DNA from: Pseudonocardia sp. HH130629-09
Lineage (GTDB): Bacteria > Actinomycetota > Actinomycetes > Mycobacteriales > Pseudonocardiaceae
DNA: 64,000 nt
NCBI RefSeq assembly: GCF_001294645.1
Contig: NZ_CP011868.1
Coordinates: forward strand, 3,472,001-3,536,000
Direction: 5' to 3'
Shown here: positions 50,352 to 61,391 of the stretch, in pieces
How positions within the stretch are numbered: position 1 is the first letter of the stretch
Layout: every line of letters begins with the position of its first letter
Notes under the pieces: generated by a model
What the model was told of the DNA's origin: nothing
The model's input: the letters and a program-made list of their open reading frames with translations, nothing else
The model's database searches: none
Made by a program: the position numbers and the translations under genes

Positions 50352-52486
50352 CGGGCGGTTCCTCTCGGTCCTGTGACGGGGTCGGGGTTGGTGGGCGTGA
50401 GGTCGACGACGTGGTCGGCGCGCTCGGCGAGCGCGCGGTCGTGGGTGGTGGCGAGCACGGCGGTGCCGTCGGCGCGGGCGGCGTCGAGCAGGTCGAGGAC
50501 GGCGCCGGCGGTCGCCGCGTCCAGCGCGGAGGTGGGCTCGTCGGCGAGCAGCACCGTGGGGCGCACGGCCAGCGCCCTGGCCAGTGCGACCCGTTGCCGC
50601 TGCCCGCCCGACAGTGCCGACGGCCGCCGTCGGGCGACCTCGGGCGGCAGGCCGACCGTGCCCAGCAGTCGGACCGCCTCGGCGCGGGCGTCGGCGGCGG
50701 ACAGCCCGTGCAGCCGGCGCAGCGGGCGGGCGACGGCGGCCCCGGCCGTACGGGCCGGGTTGAGCTCGTGGGCGGGGTGCTGGCCGACCAGCGCGACGAT
50801 GCCCGGGGTGCGGCCGCGTACCGGCCACGGCGTGGCGGCGCCGGCCAGCACCAAGGTGCCCGCGGTGACCGGCCGCAGACCCGCCAGTGCCCGGAGCAGG
50901 GTGGTCTTGCCGCAGCCCGACGGCCCGGTGACCACGGTCAGCCCGCCGGTCCGCACGTTCACGTCCACGTCCGCGGCGGCGCCGGGGGCGGCCGTGCTGA
51001 CCCGTCGCGCCTGCAGGACCGGTGCCGCGGTCGGCGACGGCGACGGCCCGGCCGGGTCCGGCCGCGGCACGGGCGCCCCCACTCGCACGACCCGGTCGGC
51101 GACCGCGACGACGGCCGGGTCGTGGGTGACGACGAGGGTGACGCCGCCGCGGGCCCGCAGCACGGCGGTGACGACGGCGGTCGCCGCCGGGTCGAGCCCC
51201 GCGGTGGGCTCGTCGAGCACGAGCAGGGCGGGGTCGCCGGTCAGCGCCCTGGCGAGCGCGACCCGGCGAGCCTGGCCCCCGGAGAGCCGGTCGGGCCGCA
51301 GCCCCCCGACGGCCGCCGGGTCGAGGCCGACCGCGCGCAGCGCCGCGTCCGGGTCGGCGACGGGCACCTGCGCCCGGGCGTCGCGCAGCGGGTGCAGCGC
51401 CGGGTCCTGCCCGAGCAGCCCGAGTGTGCGTCGTCGCCAGCGGCGTCCCCGGGGCAGCGGGGCGCCGTCCCAGTCGACCCCGCCGGAGACGGCGCGCAGG
51501 CCCGCCGGCAGGGTGCCCAGGACCGCGTGCAGCAGCGTGGTCTTGCCGCTCCCCGAGGAGCCGACGACGGCGACGACCTCGCCGGGGCGCGCGTCGAGGT
51601 CCGGGCCGTCGAGCACCACGCGCCCGTCGGCGTCGAGGACGCGCAGCCCGCGCACCGTGAGTCCGGGGCCGGGCGGCACCGGTCCGCCGGGAACCCGGGT
51701 CGTGCCGGTCCCGGCGGGCACGAGCCACAGCGACACGACGGCCGGCACGATCGCGGCCGCACCGAGCGCGACGGCCGGGGCGAGCACCGCGGCCGGGTTC
51801 ACCGTCAGCCCTGGCAGATTCTCCCGCAGCATCACCGCCCAGTCCGGCGCCGGGGGCGGCGGGCCGAACCCGAGCACGGAGGTGGCCGCGGCGAGCTGCA
51901 GCGCGAGCACGGCGCGACCGGCGAGGTCGGCGGCGACCAGGGGCGCGTGCGCGGGCAGCACCTCGCGCAGCAGCACCGCGACCGGGCGTTCGCCGTGGAC
52001 CAGTGCCGCCTCGACGTGGCCCGCGGTGCGGGCCCGGGCGGTGGCGTCGGCGACGATCCGGACGGTGAGCGGCGCGCCGCCGACGACGGTCCCGAGGACC
52101 ACCGCGGCCGGCCCGGGCACCGTCACCGCGGCGACCAGGACGAGCAGCAGCAACGGCACCGCGACCAGCACGTCGCTCAGCGCGGTGGCGACCCACGCGC
52201 GGCGCCCGCCGGTCCACCCCACCCACAGCCCCCCTGCGGTGCCGATCGCCGTGGCGAGCAGCGCGGCGACGAGCGCCGTCGTGACCGGTCCGGTACCGCC
52301 GGCGAGCACCCGGGCGAGCACGTCGCGGCCCAGGACGTCGGCGCCCCACGGCAGGCCGGGGCGCGGTGGGGACCACGGAGCGGCGACGACGCGCAGCGGG
52401 TCGCGCCCGGCCCACGGACCCGCGAGCGGCAGTGCGACCAGCAGGCCGAGCAGCAGCCCGCCGGGCAGGAGCACGGCGCGCCTCAC
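50282..52486 (-). CDS. Fused ABC importer subunit: DppC-type permease plus two ATPase domains
   Basis: A 734-residue fusion. Residues ~1-250 form a peptide/nickel-type inner-membrane permease with five to six helices and the PLTVRIVADATARARTAGHV to ALVHGERPVAVLLREVLPAH coupling segment. NBD1 (~275-480): GSSGSGKTTLLHAVLG, LSGGQARRVALARAL, LLVLDEPTAGLD. NBD2 (~497-700): GPSGCGKTTLLRALAG, LSGGQRQRVALARAL, VLLADEPTSALD. In Dpp/Nik/Cnt systems these are three proteins (C, D, F). It overlaps the upstream permease by 4 nt (GTGA). It likely energises metallophore uptake with the lipoprotein and DppB-type permease. Confidence 0.9.
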   Translation of the reverse strand: MRRAVLLPGGLLLGLLVALPLAGPWAGRDPLRVVAAPWSPPRPGLPWGADVLGRDVLARVLAGGTGPVTTALVAALLATAIGTAGGLWVGWTGGRRAWVATALSDVLVAVPLLLLVLVAAVTVPGPAAVVLGTVVGGAPLTVRIVADATARARTAGHVEAALVHGERPVAVLLREVLPAHAPLVAADLAGRAVLALQLAAATSVLGFGPPPPAPDWAVMLRENLPGLTVNPAAVLAPAVALGAAAIVPAVVSLWLVPAGTGTTRVPGGPVPPGPGLTVRGLRVLDADGRVVLDGPDLDARPGEVVAVVGSSGSGKTTLLHAVLGTLPAGLRAVSGGVDWDGAPLPRGRRWRRRTLGLLGQDPALHPLRDARAQVPVADPDAALRAVGLDPAAVGGLRPDRLSGGQARRVALARALTGDPALLVLDEPTAGLDPAATAVVTAVLRARGGVTLVVTHDPAVVAVADRVVRVGAPVPRPDPAGPSPSPTAAPVLQARRVSTAAPGAAADVDVNVRTGGLTVVTGPSGCGKTTLLRALAGLRPVTAGTLVLAGAATPWPVRGRTPGIVALVGQHPAHELNPARTAGAAVARPLRRLHGLSAADARAEAVRLLGTVGLPPEVARRRPSALSGGQRQRVALARALAVRPTVLLADEPTSALDAATAGAVLDLLDAARADGTAVLATTHDRALAERADHVVDLTPTNPDPVTGPRGTARCAPNPPPTRPTPGSRASPGART

Positions 52487-53457
52487 CGGCGGTCCACCGC
52501 GGCGGCGACGAGATCGGCGACCAGCATCCCCGCGACCACCACGGCCGCGGCGAGCAGCGCCACCGCCGAGACGACCGGCAGGTCGCGGGTGGCGACGGCG
52601 CCCACGAGCAGCTCGCCGAGCCCGGCGACCCCGAACAGCGTCTCGACGACGGTGCTGCCCGCGACCAGCGAGCCCGCGGTCACCGCGAGCACGCGCAGCG
52701 CGGGGGCGGCGACGAACGGACCGGCGTAGCGCAGTGCCACGACGGGACCGGGGACCCCGCGCAGCACGGCGTCGCGCACGAACGGCCGGGCCACGACGTC
52801 CTCGACGACCCCGCGCAGCTGGCCCGCGGCGAACGCGGCCGAGGGCAGTGCGAGCGCGAGGACGGGCAGGACGAGCAGGTCGGGCCGGGTCCACGCGGGC
52901 TCGCCGGGCGGCAGCAACGACACCGGCGGGACCCAGCGCAGGATTCCGGACAGCAGCGTCGCGAGTCCGACGGCGACCACGACCGGCGGCACCGCGGAGC
53001 CGATGGCGGTGACGACGGCGCCGCGCCGGCGGGCGAGCAGCGCGGCGAGCGGCACGGCCACGACCAGGGCCGCGACCACCAGCACGGCGGTGGTCCCGGC
53101 CCGTGCGGCGACGAGATCGGCGACCGGACGGCCGCTGACCAGCGACCGTCCGGGGTCCCCGGTGAGCAGGCCGCCGGCCCAGCTCAGGAACCGGGCGGGC
53201 CACAGCCGGTCCAGTCCGGCCGCGGCCCGCATCTGGGCGAGCGCGGCCGGGTCGGCCCGGCCGCCCGCCCGGACCGCGACGGCGTCGGCGGGCAGGAGCG
53301 CGGTGGCGGCAGAGACCACCACCGCGGACCCGGCGAGCAACCCGGCGGCCCGCAGGACGGCACGGACCGCCGCACGGGCCACGGCCCGCCGGCGGCCCGG
53401 CGCCCTGCCGGGGCGGACGCCGCCGGGCCGGACATCGCCGGGTCGGACGTCGGTCAT
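52483..53457 (-). CDS. DppB/NikB-type ABC transporter permease
   Basis: A 324-residue membrane permease. Hydrophobic helices include AAGLLAGSAVVVSAATALLP and TAVLVVAALVVAVPLAALLA. It has the family's PARFLSWAGGLLTGDPGRSL (from LxxYxxWLxxLLxGDLGxSx) and the EAA-like loop FVRDAVLRGVPGPVVALRYA, then AGSTVVETLFGVAGLGELLV. It overlaps the lipoprotein stop (ATGA) and the fused permease-ATPase start (GTGA), so all three import genes are translationally coupled. ATG 53457. Confidence 0.88.
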   Translation of the reverse strand: MTDVRPGDVRPGGVRPGRAPGRRRAVARAAVRAVLRAAGLLAGSAVVVSAATALLPADAVAVRAGGRADPAALAQMRAAAGLDRLWPARFLSWAGGLLTGDPGRSLVSGRPVADLVAARAGTTAVLVVAALVVAVPLAALLARRRGAVVTAIGSAVPPVVVAVGLATLLSGILRWVPPVSLLPPGEPAWTRPDLLVLPVLALALPSAAFAAGQLRGVVEDVVARPFVRDAVLRGVPGPVVALRYAGPFVAAPALRVLAVTAGSLVAGSTVVETLFGVAGLGELLVGAVATRDLPVVSAVALLAAAVVVAGMLVADLVAAAVDRR

Positions 53458-54956
53458 CGGTCGCGGTGCACCCGGTCGAGGAAGCCGGCGCCGAACCCGA
53501 TCGCCGGGGACACCCCGGTCACCCCGGGCGCGGCGAGGTCGAGGCGGTCGCCGACGCCCCACACGACGTAGCCGCCCTCGTCGCGCAGGCGGGTCTGCAG
53601 GGCGCCGAGCCCGGCGCGGCGCTTCGCGGTGTCCGGCTCGGCCAGCGCCGCCGCGAGCTGGGCGTTCCACGACGGGTCGGCCCAGGCGGTCTCGTTGGTC
53701 GGTGAGCCGGGGGTCAGCGCCACCCGCACGACGTCGAGGAAGGGAATGCCGCCGAGGAAGCTGACGTAGAACGGCTCGGTGCCGTAGACCGAGCTGAAGT
53801 AGGTGTCCGGCGGGCCGACCTCGATGCGCGCCCGCACACCGATCTCGGCGAGCTGCTGGGACAGCAGCGTCGCCGCGGTGTCCATGCCCGGGTAGGCGGT
53901 CGTGGTGTGCAGCGTGACGTCGACACCGCCGGCCAGGCCGGCCTGTGCCATCAGCGCGCGGGCGCGGGGCACGTCGCGCTCGGTCTGCGGGAGGTCGCGC
54001 GGGCTGCTCGGGTCGGTGGGGGTGATCAGGTCGTTGCCGAGCACGCCCTTGCCGCCGAACACGGCGTCGAGCAGCTGGGGCCGGTCGACGCCGAGCCGGA
54101 CCGCCTCGCGGACTCGGGGGTCGGAGAAGGGCGCGGTGTCGGTGCGCATGACCAGCGGGTACATCGTCGCCCCCGGTTTGCGGACGACGGTGAGTCCGGC
54201 GGCGGCGCCCTGGTCGGCGGCCGTGGGCGGGACGCTGCCGGCGAGGTCGGCCTCGCCGGAGAGCACGGCCTGGGCCCGGGCCTGCGGGTCCGCCAGTGCG
54301 CGGACCTCGATCACCCGGCTCGGCGGGCGAGGTCCCCACCAGGAGTCGTTGCGTTCGAACACGGTGGTCTGGGCGTCGGAGCGCACCGGCCGGAACGGCC
54401 CGGAGCCCGGGACGAGGCCCGCGGTGAAGTCACCGCTGCCCTCGGGCACCACGAAGGTCGCGCCCATCAGGGCGGTCCCGACCTCGGCGTAGGGCGCGCG
54501 GGTGACCAGGGTCAGGGTGGTGTCGTCGGTGGCGCGCGAGGCGGCGAGGTCGAACATCGCCATCCGGCCGAAGTTCTCCGCCGACTTCGACGCCATCCGG
54601 CGCAGCGAGAACAACGCGTCCGCGGCGCGGACCTTCGCACCGGTGCTGAACACGGCGTCGTCACGCAGCCGGACGGTCCAGCGGGTCAGCGTGGGGTCGG
54701 GGGTCCACGACGTCGCCAGCCGGGGCTGCGGGGAGCCGTCGTCGCCCGGGACGGTGAGCACGTCGTAGGTCAGCGCCATCCGCACGATGTCGCTCTCGGC
54801 GGGCAGCATCCCGTGCGGGTCGTCCACGGCCGTCCCGCCGGAACCGGGTGCGACGTAGCGGACCGTGTCGGCCGGACCGGCGGCGGTGGGAGCCGGGCCC
54901 GCGCAGCCGGCCAGGACGGCGCAGGCCAGCAGGCCCGCGGTGAGCAGTCGTCTCAT
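53454..54956 (-). CDS. Family-5 extracellular substrate-binding lipoprotein
   Basis: A 500-residue lipoprotein: signal peptide with lipobox LAGC (Cys18), then an SBP_bac_5 domain with LTYDVLTVPGDDGSPQPRLA, WTVRLRDDAVFSTGAKVRAAD (the usual FHDG..TA.DV variant) and the interlobe region PTDPSSPRDLPQTERDVPRA. These proteins bind peptides, nickel, opines or metallophores. In this operon the ligand is most likely the metal-loaded product of the adjacent assembly line; that is inference from position. ATG 54956 overlaps the PKS-NRPS stop by 4 nt. Confidence 0.9.
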   Translation of the reverse strand: MRRLLTAGLLACAVLAGCAGPAPTAAGPADTVRYVAPGSGGTAVDDPHGMLPAESDIVRMALTYDVLTVPGDDGSPQPRLATSWTPDPTLTRWTVRLRDDAVFSTGAKVRAADALFSLRRMASKSAENFGRMAMFDLAASRATDDTTLTLVTRAPYAEVGTALMGATFVVPEGSGDFTAGLVPGSGPFRPVRSDAQTTVFERNDSWWGPRPPSRVIEVRALADPQARAQAVLSGEADLAGSVPPTAADQGAAAGLTVVRKPGATMYPLVMRTDTAPFSDPRVREAVRLGVDRPQLLDAVFGGKGVLGNDLITPTDPSSPRDLPQTERDVPRARALMAQAGLAGGVDVTLHTTTAYPGMDTAATLLSQQLAEIGVRARIEVGPPDTYFSSVYGTEPFYVSFLGGIPFLDVVRVALTPGSPTNETAWADPSWNAQLAAALAEPDTAKRRAGLGALQTRLRDEGGYVVWGVGDRLDLAAPGVTGVSPAIGFGAGFLDRVHRDR

Positions 54957-57900
54957 GCGATCCGTTCCAGGAGTGCGAGCAGCGCCGCGTCGATCGCGGC
55001 ACCGACGTCGGGGAGGGCGGGCCGGTGCAGCACGCCGTAGTGGTGGGCGCCGACGCCGACGGTGGCGAGCGGGCCGGCGAGGTGCGCCGACCAGCCGAGG
55101 TCGGGGCCGACGCCGGGTGGGGTGTCGTCGACGCCCATTCCGATGCCGGAGTTGCGGGGAGCCCTCCGGTCGGCCCGGACCAGGAGGGTCGTGGTGCCGG
55201 TGGCGTCGAGCCGGCGCGCCTCGTGGGCGGCCAGCGCCCGCAGGTGCCGGGCCATCACCGCGAGCCGTCCGAGCACCGCCGTGTCCGGTTCGGCCCGGCC
55301 CAGCAGGCCGTGGTCACGCAGCCGGGCCGCGACCGCCGCGACGAGGTCGGGCGGCGCCCCGGGGCCGGCGAGGCCGTCGGCGTCGAGGTCGGCCCCGAGG
55401 TAGGCCTCCAGCGCCCGCAGGTGCCGGACGGCGACGGCCCGGTCGAGCTCCGCCCCGGTGCCGGGGACCGGCCGGATGTGCGCCGGGTCGTTGGAGTCGA
55501 CCATGACCAGGAGTGGGACGGACTCCCCCGCCGCCGTCAGCTGGACGGCCATCTCCTGGGCGAGCGTGCCGCCCATGGACCAGCCGCCCAGCAGCCACGG
55601 CCCGCGCCGCCCGGCCGCACGCAGCGCCGCCAGGTGGGCGGCCGCGAGGGCGGGCACCGTCTCCGGGGCGCCGTGGTGCGGCGCCGGGAGCGACAGGTGG
55701 GGGTCGGCGACGGCGAGCACGTCGAACCGGCGGTCGATCATCCGGGAGAGCTCGACGTAGCAGAGCACGTCCCCGCCCGAGGGGTGGACCAGCACGAGCG
55801 CGGGCCAGTCCGGGTCGTCCCCGCCGCGCAGCGGGATCACCGCGTCGGCCGCGACCGCGGGCACCGCCGCCCGCGGGCCCGGGGCCGGGGTCGGGGTCGT
55901 GAGGGGGTCCTGGGCAGGGCCGGACGGCTCCGGGGCCGGGTCCGGGGTCGGGGCAGGTCCCCAGGCCGCCGGGTCGGTGGCCAACCGGCGGACCCGCTCG
56001 GCGTGCCGGGCGGTGACGGCGTCCAGCTCGTCGTCGGGCAGCACGCCCTCGGGGCCGTCCCACTGCAGCCGCAGCTCACCCGCGACCTCGACGACCTGGT
56101 GGTCCAGCCACACCTGCGGGGTGGAGGACAGCGCCGCGACCTGCTCGCCGAGCCACTCCAGGGACCGGCCGTCGTCGAAGCCGAGGGCGCTGGTGAACAC
56201 CACGGGCACCCGGTGCACCGCACCGGTGCGGGCGGACCGTTCGGCCAGCACGTCGAGTGCGGAGGTCGCACGGTGGTCGAGTTCGTCGAACAGCCGGGCC
56301 TGGGTGGCCGCGGCACGTTCGGCGAACTCCGGCCGTGGGGTCTTCGGCGTGCTGTGCAGGACCAGCGAGGTGAAGTCCCCGACGACGCCCTCGGTGCCCG
56401 GCGGTCGGTCGAACAGCGTGAGCAGCACACCGAACCCGTCCGCCCCCGCCCACTCGGCCAGCACGTCGGTGAACGCGGTGAGCAGCACCGCGGTCGGGGT
56501 GACGCGGTGGCGGGCGGCGTGGGCGCACAGGGCCGCGTGGTCGTCCGGGGTGATCCGGTGGACGCGGCGGCGGAACCGCGGCGGCCGTCCCTGCGCCGAC
56601 GCCGGCGCGCGGACCGGGAGCGCGGGCGGGCCGGGGACGGGGCGTTCGCGCCACCACTCGGCGGCGGCGCGGCCCTCCGGCCCGGCGGCGCGTGCGGCCA
56701 GCGCCGCGGTGCACGCCGCCGGGTGGGTGCGCGGCGGTGGGGGCAGCGACGGCGGCGCCTGGGGGTCGGCGGCGTCGGCGTAGGCGGCCCGCCACTCGTC
56801 GGAGACGATCCACCAGGACGCGGCGTCGCACACCAGCACGTCGACGCCGATCAGGACCCGCACCCGGCCCGCGGGGAGCTGGGCCGCCTGGATCGTCACC
56901 AGCGGCCAGCGGTCCGGCGGCCCGGGCCGGGTGGAGATCCGCTCGCGCAGCGACGCGAGCCGCGAGTCGCGCCGCTCCGGGGCGGCGCCGGTGAGGTCGT
57001 GCACCCGGATCCGGTAGTGCGGGACGTCGTCGAGGACGCGGAAGCGGCCGTCGGCGGTGGCGACGGCGCGCAGCATCGGGTGCCGGGCGACGACGACGTT
57101 CCAGGCCGCCTCCAGCCGAGGCAGGTCGAGGTCGTCGGCGTCGTACTCCAGGTAGAAGTAGCAGGGCACCCCGCCGTCGTCGTAACCGCCGTCGCGGCCG
57201 ACCAGGTAGGCGTGCTGGACCCGGGTCATCGGGAACGTCCCGTCGGCGGCGACGCCGTCGTGTCCCGTCGCGACCGGGTCGGGCACCGTCGGGCCGGCCG
57301 TTCCCCCGGTCAGCAGGGCGGCCAGCCCGGCGACGGTCGGTGCGGCGAGCAGGTCCCGCAGGGCGAGCGCGACGCCGTGGCGCTCGCGCAGGACCGCGAG
57401 CATCCGCGTCGCGAGCAGCGAGTGCCCGCCGAGCGCGAAGAAGTCGGCCTGCGGGTCGGTGACCGGGGTGCCGAACAGCTCGCCCCACAGCGCCGCGACC
57501 TCGCCCTCGACACCGTCCAGGGCGGTGCCCGCGGCCGCGGTGGCGGTGCGCGGACGCCCGGCCGCGGCGATCCGTGGGGCCAGGGCCGAGGCGGTCACCG
57601 CGAGCTCGTCGACGACGGGCAGGGCGAGCAGCCGGTCGAACGCGTCGCCTCCGGTGGCCGCGTCGAGCGCGGCCGACGCGGTCGCGCCCGTCCCGACGCT
57701 CCAGCCGTCCCAGTGCACGGTCTGCCACCCCGGCCCGGTGACGGCCGCGAGCGCGGCGTTGGCCGCGGCGTAGGCGCCGGTGCCGACACCGCCGAGCAGC
57801 GTCGCGACCGAGGACATCAGCAGCACCCGGGCCGGGCGCCGGTCGGCGGGGAGCTCCGCGACGGCCCGGCGCAGGGCCAGGGCCCCGCCGAGCTTGGCGT

Positions 57901-60900
57901 CGAGGTGGGCACGGACCCGGTTCGCGTCGAGCTCGCGGAGCGGGTCCAGCTCGGCACCGGCGAGCACCCCGGCCGCGTGGACGACGACCGACAGCGGCCC
58001 GTCGGCGGCGAGCTCGGTGAGCAGGGCCGTCGTCGCGGCCGGGTCGGTGGCGTCAACGGCGCGGGTGCCGTCCCGTCCGGTGCGGGAGGTGACGACCACC
58101 CGGTGTCCGGCCGCGGCGAGGTGCCGGGCGAGGACCTGCCCGACCGCGCCCGCGCCGCCGATGACGACCGCCGTCCCCGGCGCGGGGGCGGCCGCGGTGT
58201 CCGGTTCGGCGTCCCAGCCGCGCAGCGTCTGCCGCCAGCGGGTGCCACCGCGCCAGGCGGTCACCGCACCGGTGCCCCCGGCGGCGAGGGCGGCGGCCTC
58301 GGCCAGGACCAGCTCGGCCTCGCGGCCGGTCCCCGGGCCCGCCGCGGGGTCGCTGCCGGGTTCGGCGCCGGGGGCGGCCCCGAGGTCGGTGGTGGCCCAG
58401 GCCAGGCCGGGGCGTTCCCGCCCGAGGACCCGGGGCAGCGCGCGCAGCGCGGCCGAGGCGGGGTCGGCCGGACCGTCGGCGGCGATCCGGGCGCCACCGC
58501 GGGTCACCAGCAGCAGCCGCAGTGCGTCGTCGTCGGCCCGGTCGGCGGCGCGGGCCCCGAAGTCGAGGACGGCCGTCGCGGGCTCCGCGCCCGGGGCCGG
58601 GCCGACGACGATGACGTCCGGTCCGGGATCGACCCGCTCCCGCAGTGCGTCGGCGAGCGGGCCGTCGCCGAGCACGGTCCATCCGCCGTCCGGGCGTCCG
58701 GTCACCGGGGCGACCGGCTCCCAGGTGAGGATCTGCACCGGCTCGTCGGGGGCGGTGCCGGTGGCCGGCTCGGGCGGGTCGATCCAGTGCCGGGCCCGGG
58801 TGAAGGCGTAGCCGGGGCAGGACGACGCGCCGTCGTCCCGACCCGGCCGGGGCTCCCGGGTCGACCGGGACTCCGTGCGCCCACAGCCGTCCCAGCGCGG
58901 CGCGGGCCGCAGCGGTGTCGTCGCCCCCGGGGCCGCCGGTCACCGTGTCGTCCGTCCCGGAGGCGCCGGTCCCGGTGTCACGCGGCACGGCGTCGAGCAG
59001 CGGCACGGTCGCGACGACCCCGGCCGCCCCGGCGGCGAGCCGGGACAGCGCGGTCCCCGGCCCCACCTCGACGACGACGGCGGGCCCCTCCCCGACGGCG
59101 GCCGCCAGAGCGTCGGCGAACCGCACCGGGCGGCGCAGCTGCCCGGCCCAGTGCGCCGCGGTGCCCAGCTCGGCGCCGGCGAGCCGGCCGGTGACGGTGC
59201 TGGCGACCGGGATCTGCGGGGCACCGCCGGTCAGTCCGACGAGTGCCGCCTCCAGTCCGGCCTGCTCGGCGTCCATCGCCCGGGAGTGCATGGCGGCCGA
59301 CACCGCGAGCGGGGCGTGGGCGACGCCGTCGGCGGCGAGGGCAGCGGCGAACGCGGCCACCTCGGCCGCGGGACCGGACACCACGCACGCCGAGGGCCCG
59401 TTGACCACGGCGAGGTCCAGCGCGCGGGGCAACCGGGCCGTGAGCTCGTCCTCGGACAGGCCGACGGCGAGCATCGCCCCGCCGCCCGCGGCGCGGGACG
59501 CGGCGAGGCAGCGGGCCGCGACGAGCCGTGCGGCGTCGGGCAGTGCGAGCGCACCGCCCACCGTGGCGGCGACGCACTCGCCGAGACTGTGCCCGACCAG
59601 CGCGTCCGGGTGGGCGCCCCAGCTCTGCAGCAGGCGGGCGGCGCCGACCGCGACCGCGAAGAGCGCGGGCAGCCCGAACGCGGGGTCGGCGACCCGGTCG
59701 GCGGGCCCGTCGGGGTCCAGCGCCTCGGTGACGTCGGTGCCCAGGTGCGGGGTGAGCACCGCGGCGACCTCGTCGAAGGCGGCGGCGAAGGCCGGCTCGT
59801 CGCGGTGCAGCCCGGCCGCCATCCCCGGCCGTGGGCTGCCGGCACCGGGGAAGGCGAACACGAGGCGGGGGGTGCCGGCGTGGACCGGTGCGGCCGCGGC
59901 CAGTGCGGCGGGCCCGACGCCGGTGACCCGGTGGGGCAGCGCGACCCGCCCCCGGGCGAGGGTGTGCGCGGCGTCGGCGGCACCCGTCCCGGGCGATCCG
60001 CTGGTCAGGGCGGCGGCGACCCGCGCGGCGGTCGCCCGGGCGGCCTCGGCGGTCGCGGCGGACACGCACAGCAGCTGCGGCCGGGGGTCGTCGGTGACCT
60101 GCGCCCGGTGCGGGGCCGGGCCGAGGACGACATGGGCGTTGGTGCCGCCGATGCCGAACGAGCTGACCCCGGCGTGCCCGGGGCCGGTCCACGGTGCGGA
60201 GACCGCGGGGAGCCGGAACCGGGACCTGTCCAGGCGCAGCGCCGGGTTCGCCGGTTCCGCGTGCAGCGTGGCGGGGACCGTCCGGTGGGCCACCGCCAGC
60301 ACGGCCTTGATCAGCGACGCGACGCCCGCCGCGGAGTTGGTGTGGCCGATGTTGCCCTTCACCGAGCCGAGCAGGCACGGCTCACCGGCGTCGCCGAGTA
60401 CCCGGCGCAGCGCGGTGACCTCGACCGGGTCCCCGAGCGGTGTAGCGGTGCCGTGCGCCTCGGCCAGGCCGATGTCCGCGGGTTCGAGTCCGGCGACGTC
60501 GAGCGCCTCGGCGACGACCCGGGCCTGGCTGCGTACCGACGGCGCGGTGAACCCGGCCTTGTCGGCGCCGTCGTTGTTGACCGCGGTGCCGTGCACGACG
60601 GCGTGGACCACGTCGCCGGAGGCGAGCGCGTCGGACAGCCTGCGCAGCACCACGACTCCGACGCCCTGGGTGTAGACGATCCCGCTGCCCGCGGCGCCGA
60701 AGGGACGCACGTGCCCGTCGGCCGAGAAGATCCCGCCGGGCACGTGCACATAGCCGCGACCCTGCGGCACGATCAGCGACACCCCACCGGCGAGCGCGGT
60801 GTCGGTCTCCCCGCTCAGCAGCGACTGCACGGCCAGGTGCACCGCGACCAGCGAGGTCGAGCAGCTCGTGGACACCGCCACGGCCGGCCCCGACAGCCCC

Positions 60901-61391
60901 AGCCGGAAGGCCGTCTGCAACGGCAGGTAGTCCGGCTGGGTCGCCATGGCGGTGGCGAGACTCCCGAGCGGGTCCGGGCCCGCGCCGGTGGGGTCCCACC
61001 GGTCGGCGAGGTTGGAGGCCAGGTAGCTCGACTGCATCGACCCGGCGAACACCCCGACCGCACCGGCGTCCCGGATGCCGCCGTGACCGGCGTGGTCCAG
61101 GGCGTGCCATGCGGTCTGGAGGAACAGGCGCTGCTGGGGGTCGAGCAGGTCCGCCTCGGCCCCGGTCAGCCCGAACGGCGCCGGGTCGAAGCGGTCCTGG
61201 TCGGTGAGGAGCCCCGCGACGGGGACGTAGCCAGGCCGCTCGCGCAGGGCGCGCGGCACGCCGGCCGGGTCGATCCGGGTGAGGCCCTCACGGCCGTCGG
61301 CGAGCAGCTGCCAGAAGGCGTCGAGGTCGTCGGCGCCGGGGAAGCGGCACGCCATGCCGACCACGGCGACGGGCTCGTGCGTGCCGCTCAT
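54953..61391 (-). CDS. Hybrid PKS-NRPS (KS-AT-KR-PCP-Cy-TE), HMWP1-like, one frameshift as read
   Basis: About 2145 residues if one base is removed. KS: active Cys in STSCSTSLVAVH (~177), His in EAHGTATPLGD and NIGHTNSAAG. AT: GHSLGECVA (~601), with AAMH near the specificity motif, suggesting malonyl. KR: VIGGAGAVGQVLARHL (~1076), YAAAN. PCP: FFALGGHSLLATRM (~1324). Heterocyclisation domain: DVLVCDAAS (~1520), fitting DxxxxDxxS. TE: GGWSMGGTLA (~1937). No methyltransferase lies between AT and KR or after Cy, and no PCP between Cy and TE, unlike yersiniabactin HMWP1. The frame breaks at a G4 run (58814-58817); three G restore VVLPGYAFTRARHWIDPP. ATG 61391 overlaps the upstream NRPS stop. Confidence 0.88.

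Noticed and set aside
48327..53012. Very long plus-strand frame opposite the transporter and methyltransferase genes
   Set aside because: Antisense shadow of conserved minus-strand genes with clear Walker and SAM motifs.
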